From JBBRMQ01 sp038230775 (lineage in GTDB: Bacteria > Acidobacteriota > Thermoanaerobaculia > Gp7-AA8): a stretch of 8,072 nt of DNA. Below the pieces are notes generated by a model that had not been told where the DNA came from, searched no databases, and saw only the letters and a program-made list of their open reading frames with translations. Positions 1 through 6,028 of the stretch are shown here, in pieces. A program made the translations under genes and the position numbers. The DNA is taken from assembly GCA_038230775.1 (NCBI GenBank), contig JBBRMQ010000202.1, positions 1 to 8,072 of the forward strand, given 5' to 3'. Each line of letters begins with the position of its first letter. The first letter of the stretch is position 1.

Positions 1-709
1 GGATTTGCAGATCCGTGAAACGCACAGCCTGGCTGCTGCCGCGGATCTGCCGGTACGTCGAAAGGTACAGCCCGCCAGCGCGCCGGAAGTCGTGAAATGC
101 GATCTCGTTCGGTCGTGCGTCACCCATCAACGGCAGCTTCATGTCCCACTCATCGACGATCCCCGTGTCGCGATTGACCCAGGCCCAGTAGGCGTCACCC
201 GGCGTCAGCGCGCCTTGCGGGAAGGTCACCTTCAGGACGTCCCAGACCCGGCCACACGAATCGCTCCGCTCGCCGACGTTTTCCAGCGTTACGCCGGGCT
301 CCGTCATCCGCAGCGGCATCAAGAGCCAGAACGTGTCGTTGGCGTAGCGCCGGACGCCGAGGTTGTTGATCACGTCGAATAGCTGGGAGGGATTCGTGAC
401 CCGCTCACCGTTCAGCGTCGCGGTGCCCTTCTTCGTGTTGGCGTTCATGATGATCTCGAACGCGCGACCCTGCGGATCCTTGCCGCTGACGCGGTAATCC
501 CCGGTGACCCGATCCCAACGCTGTGGGAAAGACGACATCACCTTTCCATCGATCTCCACGTTGTACGTGAAGGAAAAATATCGAGCCTGAGACCATGCGG
601 CACCGCCGAGGACGTCGATGGCGCGGGAGGCGATCGAGTCGGCGGTTGGTTGCGCAGAGGCCGCGGTCGCGAGTGTTGCGATCACCAGTGTGCTGAAGAG
701 TTTGACCAT
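1..709 (-). CDS. Exported protein of unknown function (partial, C-terminus beyond window)
   Basis: The frame is open from ATG at 709 to the window edge (236 codons, no stop), so the C-terminus is missing. The N-terminus MVKLFSTLVIATLATAASA is a classical Sec signal peptide: one Lys, a hydrophobic core, and an A-S-A signal peptidase I site before Gln20. The mature part is soluble and beta-rich-looking, with segments such as TFWLLMPLRM, WDVLKVTFP and AYWAWVNRDTG. Segments of this style occur in DUF6503-like and LolA-fold periplasmic proteins, but that resemblance is from memory and tentative. No catalytic motif is recognised. ATG 709 is preferred because GGAG lies 5 nt upstream and the signal peptide begins there. 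The gene is divergent from the ketosynthase gene, with only 52 bp between the starts, so the promoters must be very close or overlap. A role in the periplasm or outer envelope is inferred from the signal peptide only. Confidence 0.8.
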   Translation of the reverse strand, partial: MVKLFSTLVIATLATAASAQPTADSIASRAIDVLGGAAWSQARYFSFTYNVEIDGKVMSSFPQRWDRVTGDYRVSGKDPQGRAFEIIMNANTKKGTATLNGERVTNPSQLFDVINNLGVRRYANDTFWLLMPLRMTEPGVTLENVGERSDSCGRVWDVLKVTFPQGALTPGDAYWAWVNRDTGIVDEWDMKLPLMGDARPNEIAFHDFRRAGGLYLSTYRQIRGSSQAVRFTDLQI

Positions 710-714
710 GCTGT

Positions 715-718
715 CTCC
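715..718 (-). promoter_or_regulatory. Ribosome binding site of the exported-protein gene
   Basis: GGAG on the minus strand lies 5 nt before the ATG at 709. It decides the start, because another ATG at 720 is out of frame with the signal peptide. The 52-bp divergent spacer around it (710-761) holds no promoter hexamers I can defend. Confidence 0.6.
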
Positions 719-761
719 ATTTTTGCAATGTTCGGCTGGGCGAAGGCGTTTTTCCCCCGCA

Positions 762-2000
762 ATGAGCCGGATCGTAATTACAGGTGTGGGTGCTCTGAGT
801 CCGAACGGCATCGGGCGCGAGAGCTATTTTTCTGCGGTCGCGTCCGGCCGGTCCGGTATCCGCAACATAACGCAGTTCGACGCGACGGCTCTTCCCTGCC
901 GCATCGCCGGTGAGGTCGACTTCGACCCGTTGCAATGGGTCGATTCGAAAAACATTCGCCACGTTTCGCGCGTCGTGCCGATGGCGATCGCCGCCACCGA
1001 CGAAGCGCTTCGTGACGCGAAGCTCGATCCGAAGACGCTCGACATCGAGACGCGCCGGAGTATCGGCGTCATGCTCGGGTCCGGCGGCGGCGCGGTCGAA
1101 TTCAGCGAGCGCATGTACGAGCTCTGGTTCAACAACAACGAGAAACAGGCGTCCGTGTACTCGGTGCCGTCGGGAACGATCGGCACCATCGCATCCGAGA
1201 TCTCGATGGCGTACGACTTCCACGGCTACTCGCATCTCATCTCGACCGGCTGCACCTCATCGACGGATGCGATCGGATACGCCTACCGCAATCTGAAGCT
1301 CGGCGTCACCGACTACGTCATCTGCGGCGGCGCGGACGCCACGATCACCGAAGGCGTGATGACGGGCTTCTGCATGATGCGGATTGTGTCCAACACGAGA
1401 AATGAAGACCCCACGACAGGCTCGCGTCCGTTCTCGCGCGACCGCGACGGATTCGTCCTGGCGGAGGGCGCATGGATGTTCGTCATGGAACGCGAGGAGA
1501 CAGCGATCGCGCGCGGTGCGTACATCTACGCGGAAGTCGCTGGGTATGCGTCGACGTGCGACGCCTATCACCGCGTCCGCCTCGATGAGTCGGGCGAAGA
1601 GCCGGCGCGCGCGATGACGCTGGCCATGAAGGACGCGAAGGTCGACCCGAGCGACGTGCAGTATCTGAACTACCACGGCACCTCGACGGATCTGAACGAT
1701 CGCGTGGAGACGCGCGCCGTCAAGATCGCGTTCGGAAAGAGCGTGAACGATCTCGCGGGCTCGGCGACGAAGTCGATGATCGGCCATCCGCAGGGCGCGT
1801 GTGGCGCGGCGGGCGTCGCTGCGACGCTCATGGCCTTCCGCGACGGCCTTCTTCCGCCGACGATCAATCTCGACAGGCCGGATCCCGAATGCGACCTCGA
1901 CTACATCCCCGATCTGGGGCGCCGCAAGAACATCGACGTCGCGGTATGCAATACCATCGCGTTCGGCTCCAAGAATTCGGCCCTGGTTCTGAAACGGTAA
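762..2000 (+). CDS. Beta-ketoacyl synthase, KS-alpha/FabF-type (condensing enzyme)
   Basis: This 412-residue thiolase-fold condensing enzyme would perform decarboxylative Claisen condensation of an acyl chain with malonyl-ACP in the cytoplasm. The length equals that of FabF. The catalytic set is complete: Cys164 in STGCTSSTDAIGYA, His305 in YHGTSTDLND, Lys337 and His342 in KSMIGHPQGACGAAG. The late motifs RDGFVLAEGA and DPECDLDYIP are also present. The nucleophile context STGCTS resembles the KS-alpha subunits of type II polyketide synthases more than the TACAT context of housekeeping FabF, so a specialised pathway is more likely than primary fatty acid synthesis. ATG 762 is chosen because MSRIVITGVGALSPNG is the canonical N-terminus. 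The frame is open upstream to 618, but that would add 48 atypical residues and run into the divergent gene. The Shine-Dalgarno is weak. The methyltransferase GTG follows the TAA with no gap. No chain-length factor or ACP gene is adjacent. Confidence 0.93.
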   Translation: MSRIVITGVGALSPNGIGRESYFSAVASGRSGIRNITQFDATALPCRIAGEVDFDPLQWVDSKNIRHVSRVVPMAIAATDEALRDAKLDPKTLDIETRRSIGVMLGSGGGAVEFSERMYELWFNNNEKQASVYSVPSGTIGTIASEISMAYDFHGYSHLISTGCTSSTDAIGYAYRNLKLGVTDYVICGGADATITEGVMTGFCMMRIVSNTRNEDPTTGSRPFSRDRDGFVLAEGAWMFVMEREETAIARGAYIYAEVAGYASTCDAYHRVRLDESGEEPARAMTLAMKDAKVDPSDVQYLNYHGTSTDLNDRVETRAVKIAFGKSVNDLAGSATKSMIGHPQGACGAAGVAATLMAFRDGLLPPTINLDRPDPECDLDYIPDLGRRKNIDVAVCNTIAFGSKNSALVLKR

Positions 2001-2648
2001 GTGTTCACGCCTGAGCGCGTAGTCCAGCCTGAACTGCTCGACGAGCACGACGCGCCGCGCGCGGACATGGAGCGCTCGCTCCGCGACCTGCAGCGCATCA
2101 ATCTCTATTTCGGCGGCATCGTCATCTATCAGCGCCTGCTGCGGCGCGTTCGCGAGGTCCGGTCGGTGGTGGACGTCGGCGCCGGCACCGCGGACAACGT
2201 GTCGCTCCTCGCATCGCCGCTGCGTGTGGCGCTCGACTTCAAGATCGATCACCTTCTCTACCTTCGCGACAGCCGTGCATTGCGAGTCGTCGGCGATGCA
2301 GCGCAATTGCCCTTCCGCACAGCATCGGTCGATGTGATTACGTCCGCGCATTTCTTTCATCACTTCACACCCCAAGAGAACGTCGAGATCCTGACGGACG
2401 CACGGCGAGTCTGCCGCAAGGCCGTGATCGTGAACGACACGCGGAGACACTACGTGCCGCTGCTGGTCGTTCGTCTGCTGGCTGTCTTGCGGCTCGTCGG
2501 TCGCATCACCCGCTTCGACGCGCCCGCCTCCGTGCTACGCGGTTACACGGTGGAGGAAGTGCGCGACATCGCGCAGCGCGTCCCGGCGTCTCGATTCGAC
2601 GTCGTCAAGATCTGGCCCTTCCGATTCGGGTTGATCCTGTGGAAGTGA
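2001..2648 (+). CDS. Class I SAM-dependent methyltransferase
   Basis: The 215-residue protein has a Rossmann-type methyltransferase fold. Motif I is VVDVGAGTAD at residues 56-65 (SAM-binding Gly-rich loop). An acidic-adenine segment GDAAQLPF (98-105) follows, then SVDVITSAHFFHHF (109-122) as motif II/III. The N-terminal VQPELLDEHDAPR and the SLRDLQRINLYFGG block are typical of a methyltransferase subfamily I recall from small polyketide clusters. This supports the GTG at 2001 rather than the internal ATG at 2067. The C-terminal half has a hydrophobic stretch (about 150-168) and the GYTVEEV segment common in these proteins. The start sits directly after the ketosynthase stop, implying translational coupling. 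The likely role is O- or C-methylation of the ketosynthase-derived product; the substrate is not visible from the sequence. Confidence 0.85.
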   Translation: MFTPERVVQPELLDEHDAPRADMERSLRDLQRINLYFGGIVIYQRLLRRVREVRSVVDVGAGTADNVSLLASPLRVALDFKIDHLLYLRDSRALRVVGDAAQLPFRTASVDVITSAHFFHHFTPQENVEILTDARRVCRKAVIVNDTRRHYVPLLVVRLLAVLRLVGRITRFDAPASVLRGYTVEEVRDIAQRVPASRFDVVKIWPFRFGLILWK

Positions 2649-2659
2649 CGCGCACCCAA

Positions 2660-2845
2660 CTACACGGAGACCTGCTTCTCTGTGTGGACCCGGTTTTGTA
2701 TGTGAACCCCGTTCTGCCGGACCTGCCTCTGTGTGTGGACCGGCTTCAGCCGGTCGCCTCTTGTGACCGGCTGAAGCCGGTCCACACACAGAAACCTGTG
2801 TTCACAAAGAAGCCGGTCTTCACACAGAAGACGGTCCTCACACTC
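2660..2845. repeat. Inverted array of degenerate 18-nt repeats
   Basis: Nine tandem units are arranged head-to-head around a centre at 2747-2773. Forward units are 2774-2791 AAGCCGGTCCACACACAG, 2792-2809 AAACCTGTGTTCACAAAG, 2810-2827 AAGCCGGTCTTCACACAG and 2828-2845 AAGACGGTCCTCACACTC. Reverse-orientation units are 2729-2746, 2714-2728 (short, 15 nt), 2696-2713, 2678-2695 and 2660-2677, the outermost being most diverged. The consensus is about AAGCCGGTCYTCACACAG. There are no unique spacers, so it is not a CRISPR. It fills almost the whole 217-bp gap between the methyltransferase and flavoenzyme genes and has no good start, ribosome site or transposase. A REP/REPIN-like or MITE-like palindromic element, or a structured intercistronic RNA, are the options. 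No known family is recognised. Confidence 0.85.
2728..2792. repeat. Perfect 28-bp hairpin at the centre of the repeat array
   Basis: Bases 2728-2755 are the exact reverse complement of 2765-2792, separated by a 9-nt loop (2756-2764, gcctcttgt). Each arm also contains its own 18-nt near-palindrome, GACCGGCTTCAGCCGGTC at 2738-2755 and GACCGGCTGAAGCCGGTC at 2765-2782. One long stem or two short ones can therefore form. No T-tract follows on either strand, so it is not a standard intrinsic terminator. In a transcript reading from the methyltransferase into the flavoenzyme it would form a very stable stem about 75 nt before the latter's start, which could stabilise the upstream mRNA or reduce downstream expression (inference). 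Confidence 0.9.
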
Positions 2846-2865
2846 AACTTGTGCGCGAAGCGCGG

Positions 2866-3933
2866 ATGAGGGCCACATTCGACGTCGCGATCGTCGGCGC
2901 CGGCCCGGCAGGGTCGACACTCGCTGCGATTCTCGCGCGGCACGGCCGGTCGGTTGCGCTCATCGACCGCGACAGCTTCCCGCGCGACAAACTCTGCGGC
3001 GAGTTTCTCTCGTACGACGCTCTGCCAATTCTCGATTCGTTCGGGATCGGCCTCGCAGACGCGCCGCCGATCACGCGGTGTCGCATCGTGGGCCGCGGTC
3101 GCACGATGGAGTTCGATCTGCCCCACGCCGCGCGCGGAGTCTCGCGCCGCATGCTCGACGCAACGCTTCACGATTACGCCGTAAAGTGCGGCGCCAGCGC
3201 AATCACCGAGACAGTAAGCGACCTGCGAGGGCTGGCGAAGGTTGTCATCGGCGCGTGGGGACGCTGGGGGCGATTCGATACGCAGCTCGAGCGCGCCTTC
3301 GTGCGGGATCATGCGCATCGCAACTTCGGATTCAAACGCCACTATCGCGGCCCGCAGACCGACTCCATCGACCTCTACTCCTTCCGCCGCGGCTACCTCG
3401 GCGTCTCCGCCATCGAAGGCGGCGAGACGAACATCTGCGGTCTGGTGCACGCCTCGCGGCTGAGCGGGCACAAAGGACGATGGGACGCATTCGTTGATCG
3501 GATCCGCGACGAAGAGCCGGTTCTCGATTCGATGTACGCTCGGTACGAACCCGCGCAGGAGCACTTTCTCTCATCGGAGCCGGTGATCTTCCGCGCTCGA
3601 TCCGCCGTGGAGAGCGGAATCGTGATGATCGGCGACGCGTCGGGTGTCATCGACCCGCTGACCGGCAACGGGATGGCGATGGCGATGCAGTCCGCGGTGC
3701 TGGCGGCGCCGTTCATCCTGCACAACACGATCGAGGACTACAGACAGGCGCATCACGACTTCTTCACGCATCGGATCGCGTGGAGCCGGCGCGTGGCGTC
3801 AGTGCTGTCGCGGCCCGCGCTCCTGGATGCTGCGCTGCGCGCGCCGAAAGCCGCCGCCGAGTTTCTGCTACGAAAAACGCGCGCCGATCGTGACGCGGTC
3901 GCGCGGTTACTCGAAACAATTGCGGCCAGCTAG
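2866..3933 (+). CDS. FAD-dependent oxidoreductase (geranylgeranyl reductase/halogenase-like superfamily)
   Basis: The 355-residue flavoprotein has an N-terminal FAD Rossmann motif VGAGPAGS (GxGxxG, residues 11-16). The beta-2 acidic residue is Asp34, and FPRDKLCGEFLS (38-49) matches the block typical of geranylgeranyl-reductase and halogenase relatives. GVSRRMLDATL (91-101) and the C-terminal FAD-ribityl motif GDASGVIDPLTGNG (256-269) follow. Where group A monooxygenases carry a GADG block, this protein reads GAWGRWGRFD. The stretch before that block is short, with little between ETVSDLRG and AKVVIGAWG. ATG 2866 is chosen because it puts the Rossmann strand at the usual distance; GTG 2851 in frame would add five residues. 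Its likely job is double-bond reduction or hydroxylation of the product of the upstream KS and methyltransferase. No membrane segment is obvious. The stop codon lies inside a hairpin. Confidence 0.87.
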   Translation: MRATFDVAIVGAGPAGSTLAAILARHGRSVALIDRDSFPRDKLCGEFLSYDALPILDSFGIGLADAPPITRCRIVGRGRTMEFDLPHAARGVSRRMLDATLHDYAVKCGASAITETVSDLRGLAKVVIGAWGRWGRFDTQLERAFVRDHAHRNFGFKRHYRGPQTDSIDLYSFRRGYLGVSAIEGGETNICGLVHASRLSGHKGRWDAFVDRIRDEEPVLDSMYARYEPAQEHFLSSEPVIFRARSAVESGIVMIGDASGVIDPLTGNGMAMAMQSAVLAAPFILHNTIEDYRQAHHDFFTHRIAWSRRVASVLSRPALLDAALRAPKAAAEFLLRKTRADRDAVARLLETIAAS

Positions 3934-4000
3934 CGAGCTGGCCCCCCCACTTCGCCTTCGGCGTTAGCTGGTGTGTGTGGCCAGCCCTCCGGCCGGCCGG
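3924..4000. repeat. Palindrome cluster between convergent genes
   Basis: Successive inverted repeats fill the 76-bp convergent spacer and run into the flavoenzyme stop. GGCCAGCT at 3924-3931 pairs with AGCTGGCC at 3936-3943. CGCC at 3953-3956 pairs with GGCG at 3960-3963. GCTGG at 3967-3971 pairs with CCAGC at 3981-3985, and CCGGCCGGCCGG at 3989-4000 is self-complementary. The GCTGGCC arm at 3937-3943 can also pair with GGCCAGC at 3979-3985, allowing alternative folds. No T-tract follows on either strand, so intrinsic termination is unproven. A bidirectional transcript-end structure or a REP-like dispersed repeat is plausible. Confidence 0.55.
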
Positions 4001-4009
4001 CGCTACGCT

Positions 4010-4672
4010 TCAATTGTGACTGGGATCGCCACTCTGGCGATACGGCTTGAGAAACTGGAGAGACTCGATGCGGTTCTGCAGCTCGCGCCCGACCTCTTCC
4101 GCGCGGTTGATGAGGTTATCGATCTCCAGGAGGCGCTGCTTCTCCTGCACGTCGAGATTGAGCGACATGATCAGCGCGTTCGTCAGCGCCTCGAGTCCCA
4201 CCGTTTCGATCTCGGGCACCGCGACCTGATCCGGCAGATGCACGAGGTACTGCTGCGAAAGCTCCGCAAGCCAGGAGCGTTGCGCGTACGCCGAGGTCGT
4301 ATCGCGTTCCTGTTCCGGCTGCACGATGACACGCGCCATGCGGTAGGGATCCCTCGAGACCTCGCCCACCACGCGGAATCGCACCTCTCCGCGCACGAGG
4401 ACGTTGAAACGGCCGTCGTCGAGCGGCACCGCCTGCTCGATCTGACTGAGCGTTCCGCAGGTGTAAATCGGCGGCGTGCCGAAGTAGTCCTTCTCCCAGC
4501 CGGGTCGCAACAGCACGATCCCGAAACGCTGATCGGTCGCGACGGCGTCCGCGATCATCTGGCGGTACCGCGGCTCGAAGATGTGGAGCGGGAGCCGGGT
4601 GCGAGGGAAGAAGACGAGATTCGGCAGTGGAAACAACGGCAACAGAAACTCGTTCTGTGGCAGGTCGCTCAC
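4010..4672 (-). CDS. Stand-alone LON substrate-binding domain protein
   Basis: The 220-residue protein matches the N-terminal domain of Lon protease (LON_substr_bdg) without the AAA+ ATPase or Ser-Lys protease parts. The hallmark block LPLFPLPNLVFFP, then RLPLHIFEPRYRQM, occupies about residues 10-40. FGIVLL, GTLSQIEQAVPLDDGR and VLVRGEVRFRV follow in the beta-barrel part. A helical C-terminal half runs from about residue 120 (LEALTNALIMSLNL, EEVGRELQNRIESLQFL). Length is normal for free-standing bacterial members, whose biochemical role is poorly defined; substrate or peptide recognition is inferred from Lon. The start is GTG at 4672, overlapping the TGA of the lipoprotein gene as GTGA, with a purine-rich GGGAAG just upstream. 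Translation is therefore probably coupled. An in-frame extension upstream exists but runs through the lipoprotein gene in another frame and is rejected. Confidence 0.88.
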   Translation of the reverse strand: MSDLPQNEFLLPLFPLPNLVFFPRTRLPLHIFEPRYRQMIADAVATDQRFGIVLLRPGWEKDYFGTPPIYTCGTLSQIEQAVPLDDGRFNVLVRGEVRFRVVGEVSRDPYRMARVIVQPEQERDTTSAYAQRSWLAELSQQYLVHLPDQVAVPEIETVGLEALTNALIMSLNLDVQEKQRLLEIDNLINRAEEVGRELQNRIESLQFLKPYRQSGDPSHN

Positions 4673-5154
4673 TTCTTCCCTTTGATCTCGAAGTCCTTCT
4701 CGGTAGCGAGGTTTCCGCCCCAGTAACCGTCGACGTGATAGTGCCCCGTCTTCAGCTTCTTCGTATCGAGCGCGAAGGTGACCACCTTGGCGCCCTTCAT
4801 CTCGCGATCTTCGCGATGAATCTCTTTCTTCGACCCGTCTGTCCAGACCGCACGCGTCTTGAGACCAACGGGTGAATCGTGGAGAAACATCGTGAGATAC
4901 ACCTTCTCTTTTGGCGCGAACGTCACGGCTTCGGCGGTCACGTTTCCGTCCGCGCCGACGGCGGAGCCAAGGAGCACGCGGTCGGCGAAGATCGGTGCGG
5001 GTTGAATCACCGTGTCGATGCGCACGTTGCGCGCGTCCGCCGGCACAGTCTTCTTGGTCGTTTTCCCCAGGCTGGTGGTGGTGGTTTCGGTTTGCTGACA
5101 GGCAAAGGCGAGGATGCAAAGGACGCAGACGGCAAGGAACAGGCTCTTCCGCAT
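4669..5154 (-). CDS. Small probable lipoprotein, unknown function
   Basis: The 161-residue protein has a hydrophobic signal peptide MRKSLFLAVCVLCILAFAC. Cys19 is a likely lipidation site, although the lipobox (A-F-A-C, with Leu at -4) is not ideal. A Gln/Thr/Ser-rich linker (residues 20-36) follows. The remaining 120 or so residues look beta-rich and end in GHYHVDGYWGGNLATEKDFEIKGKK-type strands, reminiscent of an Ig-like beta-sandwich with a Gly-rich turn. No enzyme motif is seen and no family is recognised. The gap to the upstream oxygenase stop is 9 nt, and its stop overlaps the LON-domain start, so it is the middle gene of an operon. An anchored envelope role is inferred from the signal only. 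The ribosome site is weak. Confidence 0.8.
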   Translation of the reverse strand: MRKSLFLAVCVLCILAFACQQTETTTTSLGKTTKKTVPADARNVRIDTVIQPAPIFADRVLLGSAVGADGNVTAEAVTFAPKEKVYLTMFLHDSPVGLKTRAVWTDGSKKEIHREDREMKGAKVVTFALDTKKLKTGHYHVDGYWGGNLATEKDFEIKGKK

Positions 5155-5163
5155 CCGATAATT

Positions 5164-5859
5164 TTACTCGACGAAGATGGTGTCGTGCGGTGCGGACCGC
5201 TCCGCCTCCGGGCGGCCGGCCGTGTAGTAATAGAGGGAAACGGACTTACGGGTGACGCCGGCAGGCGAAGTCAGCGGGTGTGGATGCCCGTGGAAGGACA
5301 CGTCCGTGGTCGAAAAGATGACCGTCCGGTTGAAAACCGGCAGGATGCGCTCGCGGCAGGTCGTGCGATCGGCGTCCCACAACTCGAGATGTCCGCCGTA
5401 CTCCTCCTTCCAGTCGCGGTTCAGGTAAATGAGCATGTTGAGCCGTCGATCGAGCTTGAGCTTCGGATGGACGTTGAAGTCGGCGTGGACCTTGAGAAAC
5501 CCGCCGGGCTCGATCTGATGCAGCCCGCCGCCACCGAAATAGGGGTCAGGGATGAGGCCCTCGATTCCGGTGAGTGCTTCGAGGAAGAGCAGCATTTCGA
5601 AGCCGTTCATCGCCTCCAGAAACCGCCGGATCGAATCCGGCACGACGCTCCGCTCGTAATAGAAGCCGAGCTTTTTCTCGCGCGGATTGTCGAATGTGGC
5701 CCAGCGCATCGTGGCCGGCGCCGGAAAATCGCGAAGCACCCCATCGAGTCCGCCTTCATCGAAGAGGCCGTCGAGGACGATGTGCGGAAACGGCTTCGCC
5801 TGTAGATATCGCTCGCGCAATTGCGCAGGATCGTCGTTCCTGATGAGGCCTCGCGCCAT
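5164..5859 (-). CDS. 2-oxoglutarate/Fe(II)-dependent oxygenase (prolyl-4-hydroxylase-like)
   Basis: The 231-residue protein has the double-stranded beta-helix iron site: His125 and Asp127 in KVHADFN, His190 in SFHGHPHPL, and Arg204 in RKSVSLYYY as the likely 2-oxoglutarate carboxylate ligand. RRLNMLIYLNRDW followed by YGGHLELW (about 138-161) is the signature strand pair of the P4Hc/2OG-FeII_Oxy_3 family, and PFPHIVLDGLF (23-33) is the typical N-terminal entry. The expected reaction is oxidative hydroxylation coupled to 2-oxoglutarate decarboxylation. The substrate is unknown; protein side chains and small molecules both occur in this family. ATG 5859 has an AGGG about 9 nt upstream. It is the first gene of the minus-strand operon and is divergent from the radical SAM gene. 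No signal peptide is present, so it is cytoplasmic. Confidence 0.9.
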   Translation of the reverse strand: MARGLIRNDDPAQLRERYLQAKPFPHIVLDGLFDEGGLDGVLRDFPAPATMRWATFDNPREKKLGFYYERSVVPDSIRRFLEAMNGFEMLLFLEALTGIEGLIPDPYFGGGGLHQIEPGGFLKVHADFNVHPKLKLDRRLNMLIYLNRDWKEEYGGHLELWDADRTTCRERILPVFNRTVIFSTTDVSFHGHPHPLTSPAGVTRKSVSLYYYTAGRPEAERSAPHDTIFVE

Positions 5860-6028
5860 GATCGCTACCCTATCCCGAGTGTCGCGACGCTCTCAAGGGC
5901 GGCTCCGTATTTGTCGTATGCGTGTCTTCCTCGCGCACTGTCTCGCAGGTTCGGGGCAGTATGCGTTTCATTGTGAGTAACTTAGGAATTGGAGCCCGGA
6001 TGCTACCGTTGATGGGGCGACAGGCCAG
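5860..6028. other. Divergent intergenic spacer
   Basis: This 169-bp gap lies between the starts of the oxygenase operon (minus) and the radical SAM gene (plus), so it must carry promoters for both. I could not identify convincing -35/-10 pairs on either strand. It is less GC-rich around 5960-5995. A 23-codon frame beginning at ATG 5961 ends in an ATGA overlap with the radical SAM start. Its TTA, ATT and GGA codons are unlike those of its neighbours, so it is not called as a gene. Confidence 0.6.

Noticed and set aside
618..761. Upstream extension of the ketosynthase
   Set aside because: It would add 48 residues without family similarity and overlap the divergent signal-peptide gene; the canonical KS start is at 762.
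1257..2450. Long minus-strand open frame opposite the KS and methyltransferase
   Set aside because: Arg/His/Val-rich antisense shadow of GC-rich codons, with no domain and a strong gene on the other strand.
2728..2792. Intrinsic terminator
   Set aside because: No T-tract follows the stem on either strand, and the stem is much longer than typical terminators.
2660..2845. CRISPR array
   Set aside because: Units are contiguous 18-mers with no unique spacers, are inverted around a centre, and no cas genes are near.
2639..2869. Small protein with KPVFTQ-type hexapeptide repeats across the repeat array
   Set aside because: The 18-nt period keeps several frames open automatically. The start lies inside the methyltransferase end, there is no ribosome site, and the inverted half gives no matching peptide.
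4673..5119. N-terminal extension of the LON-domain protein
   Set aside because: The frame is an Arg-rich shadow of the lipoprotein gene; the LON domain starts at GTG 4672 with a GTGA overlap.
4879..5805. Plus-strand open frame opposite the oxygenase and lipoprotein
   Set aside because: It is antisense to two well-supported genes and has no recognisable domain.
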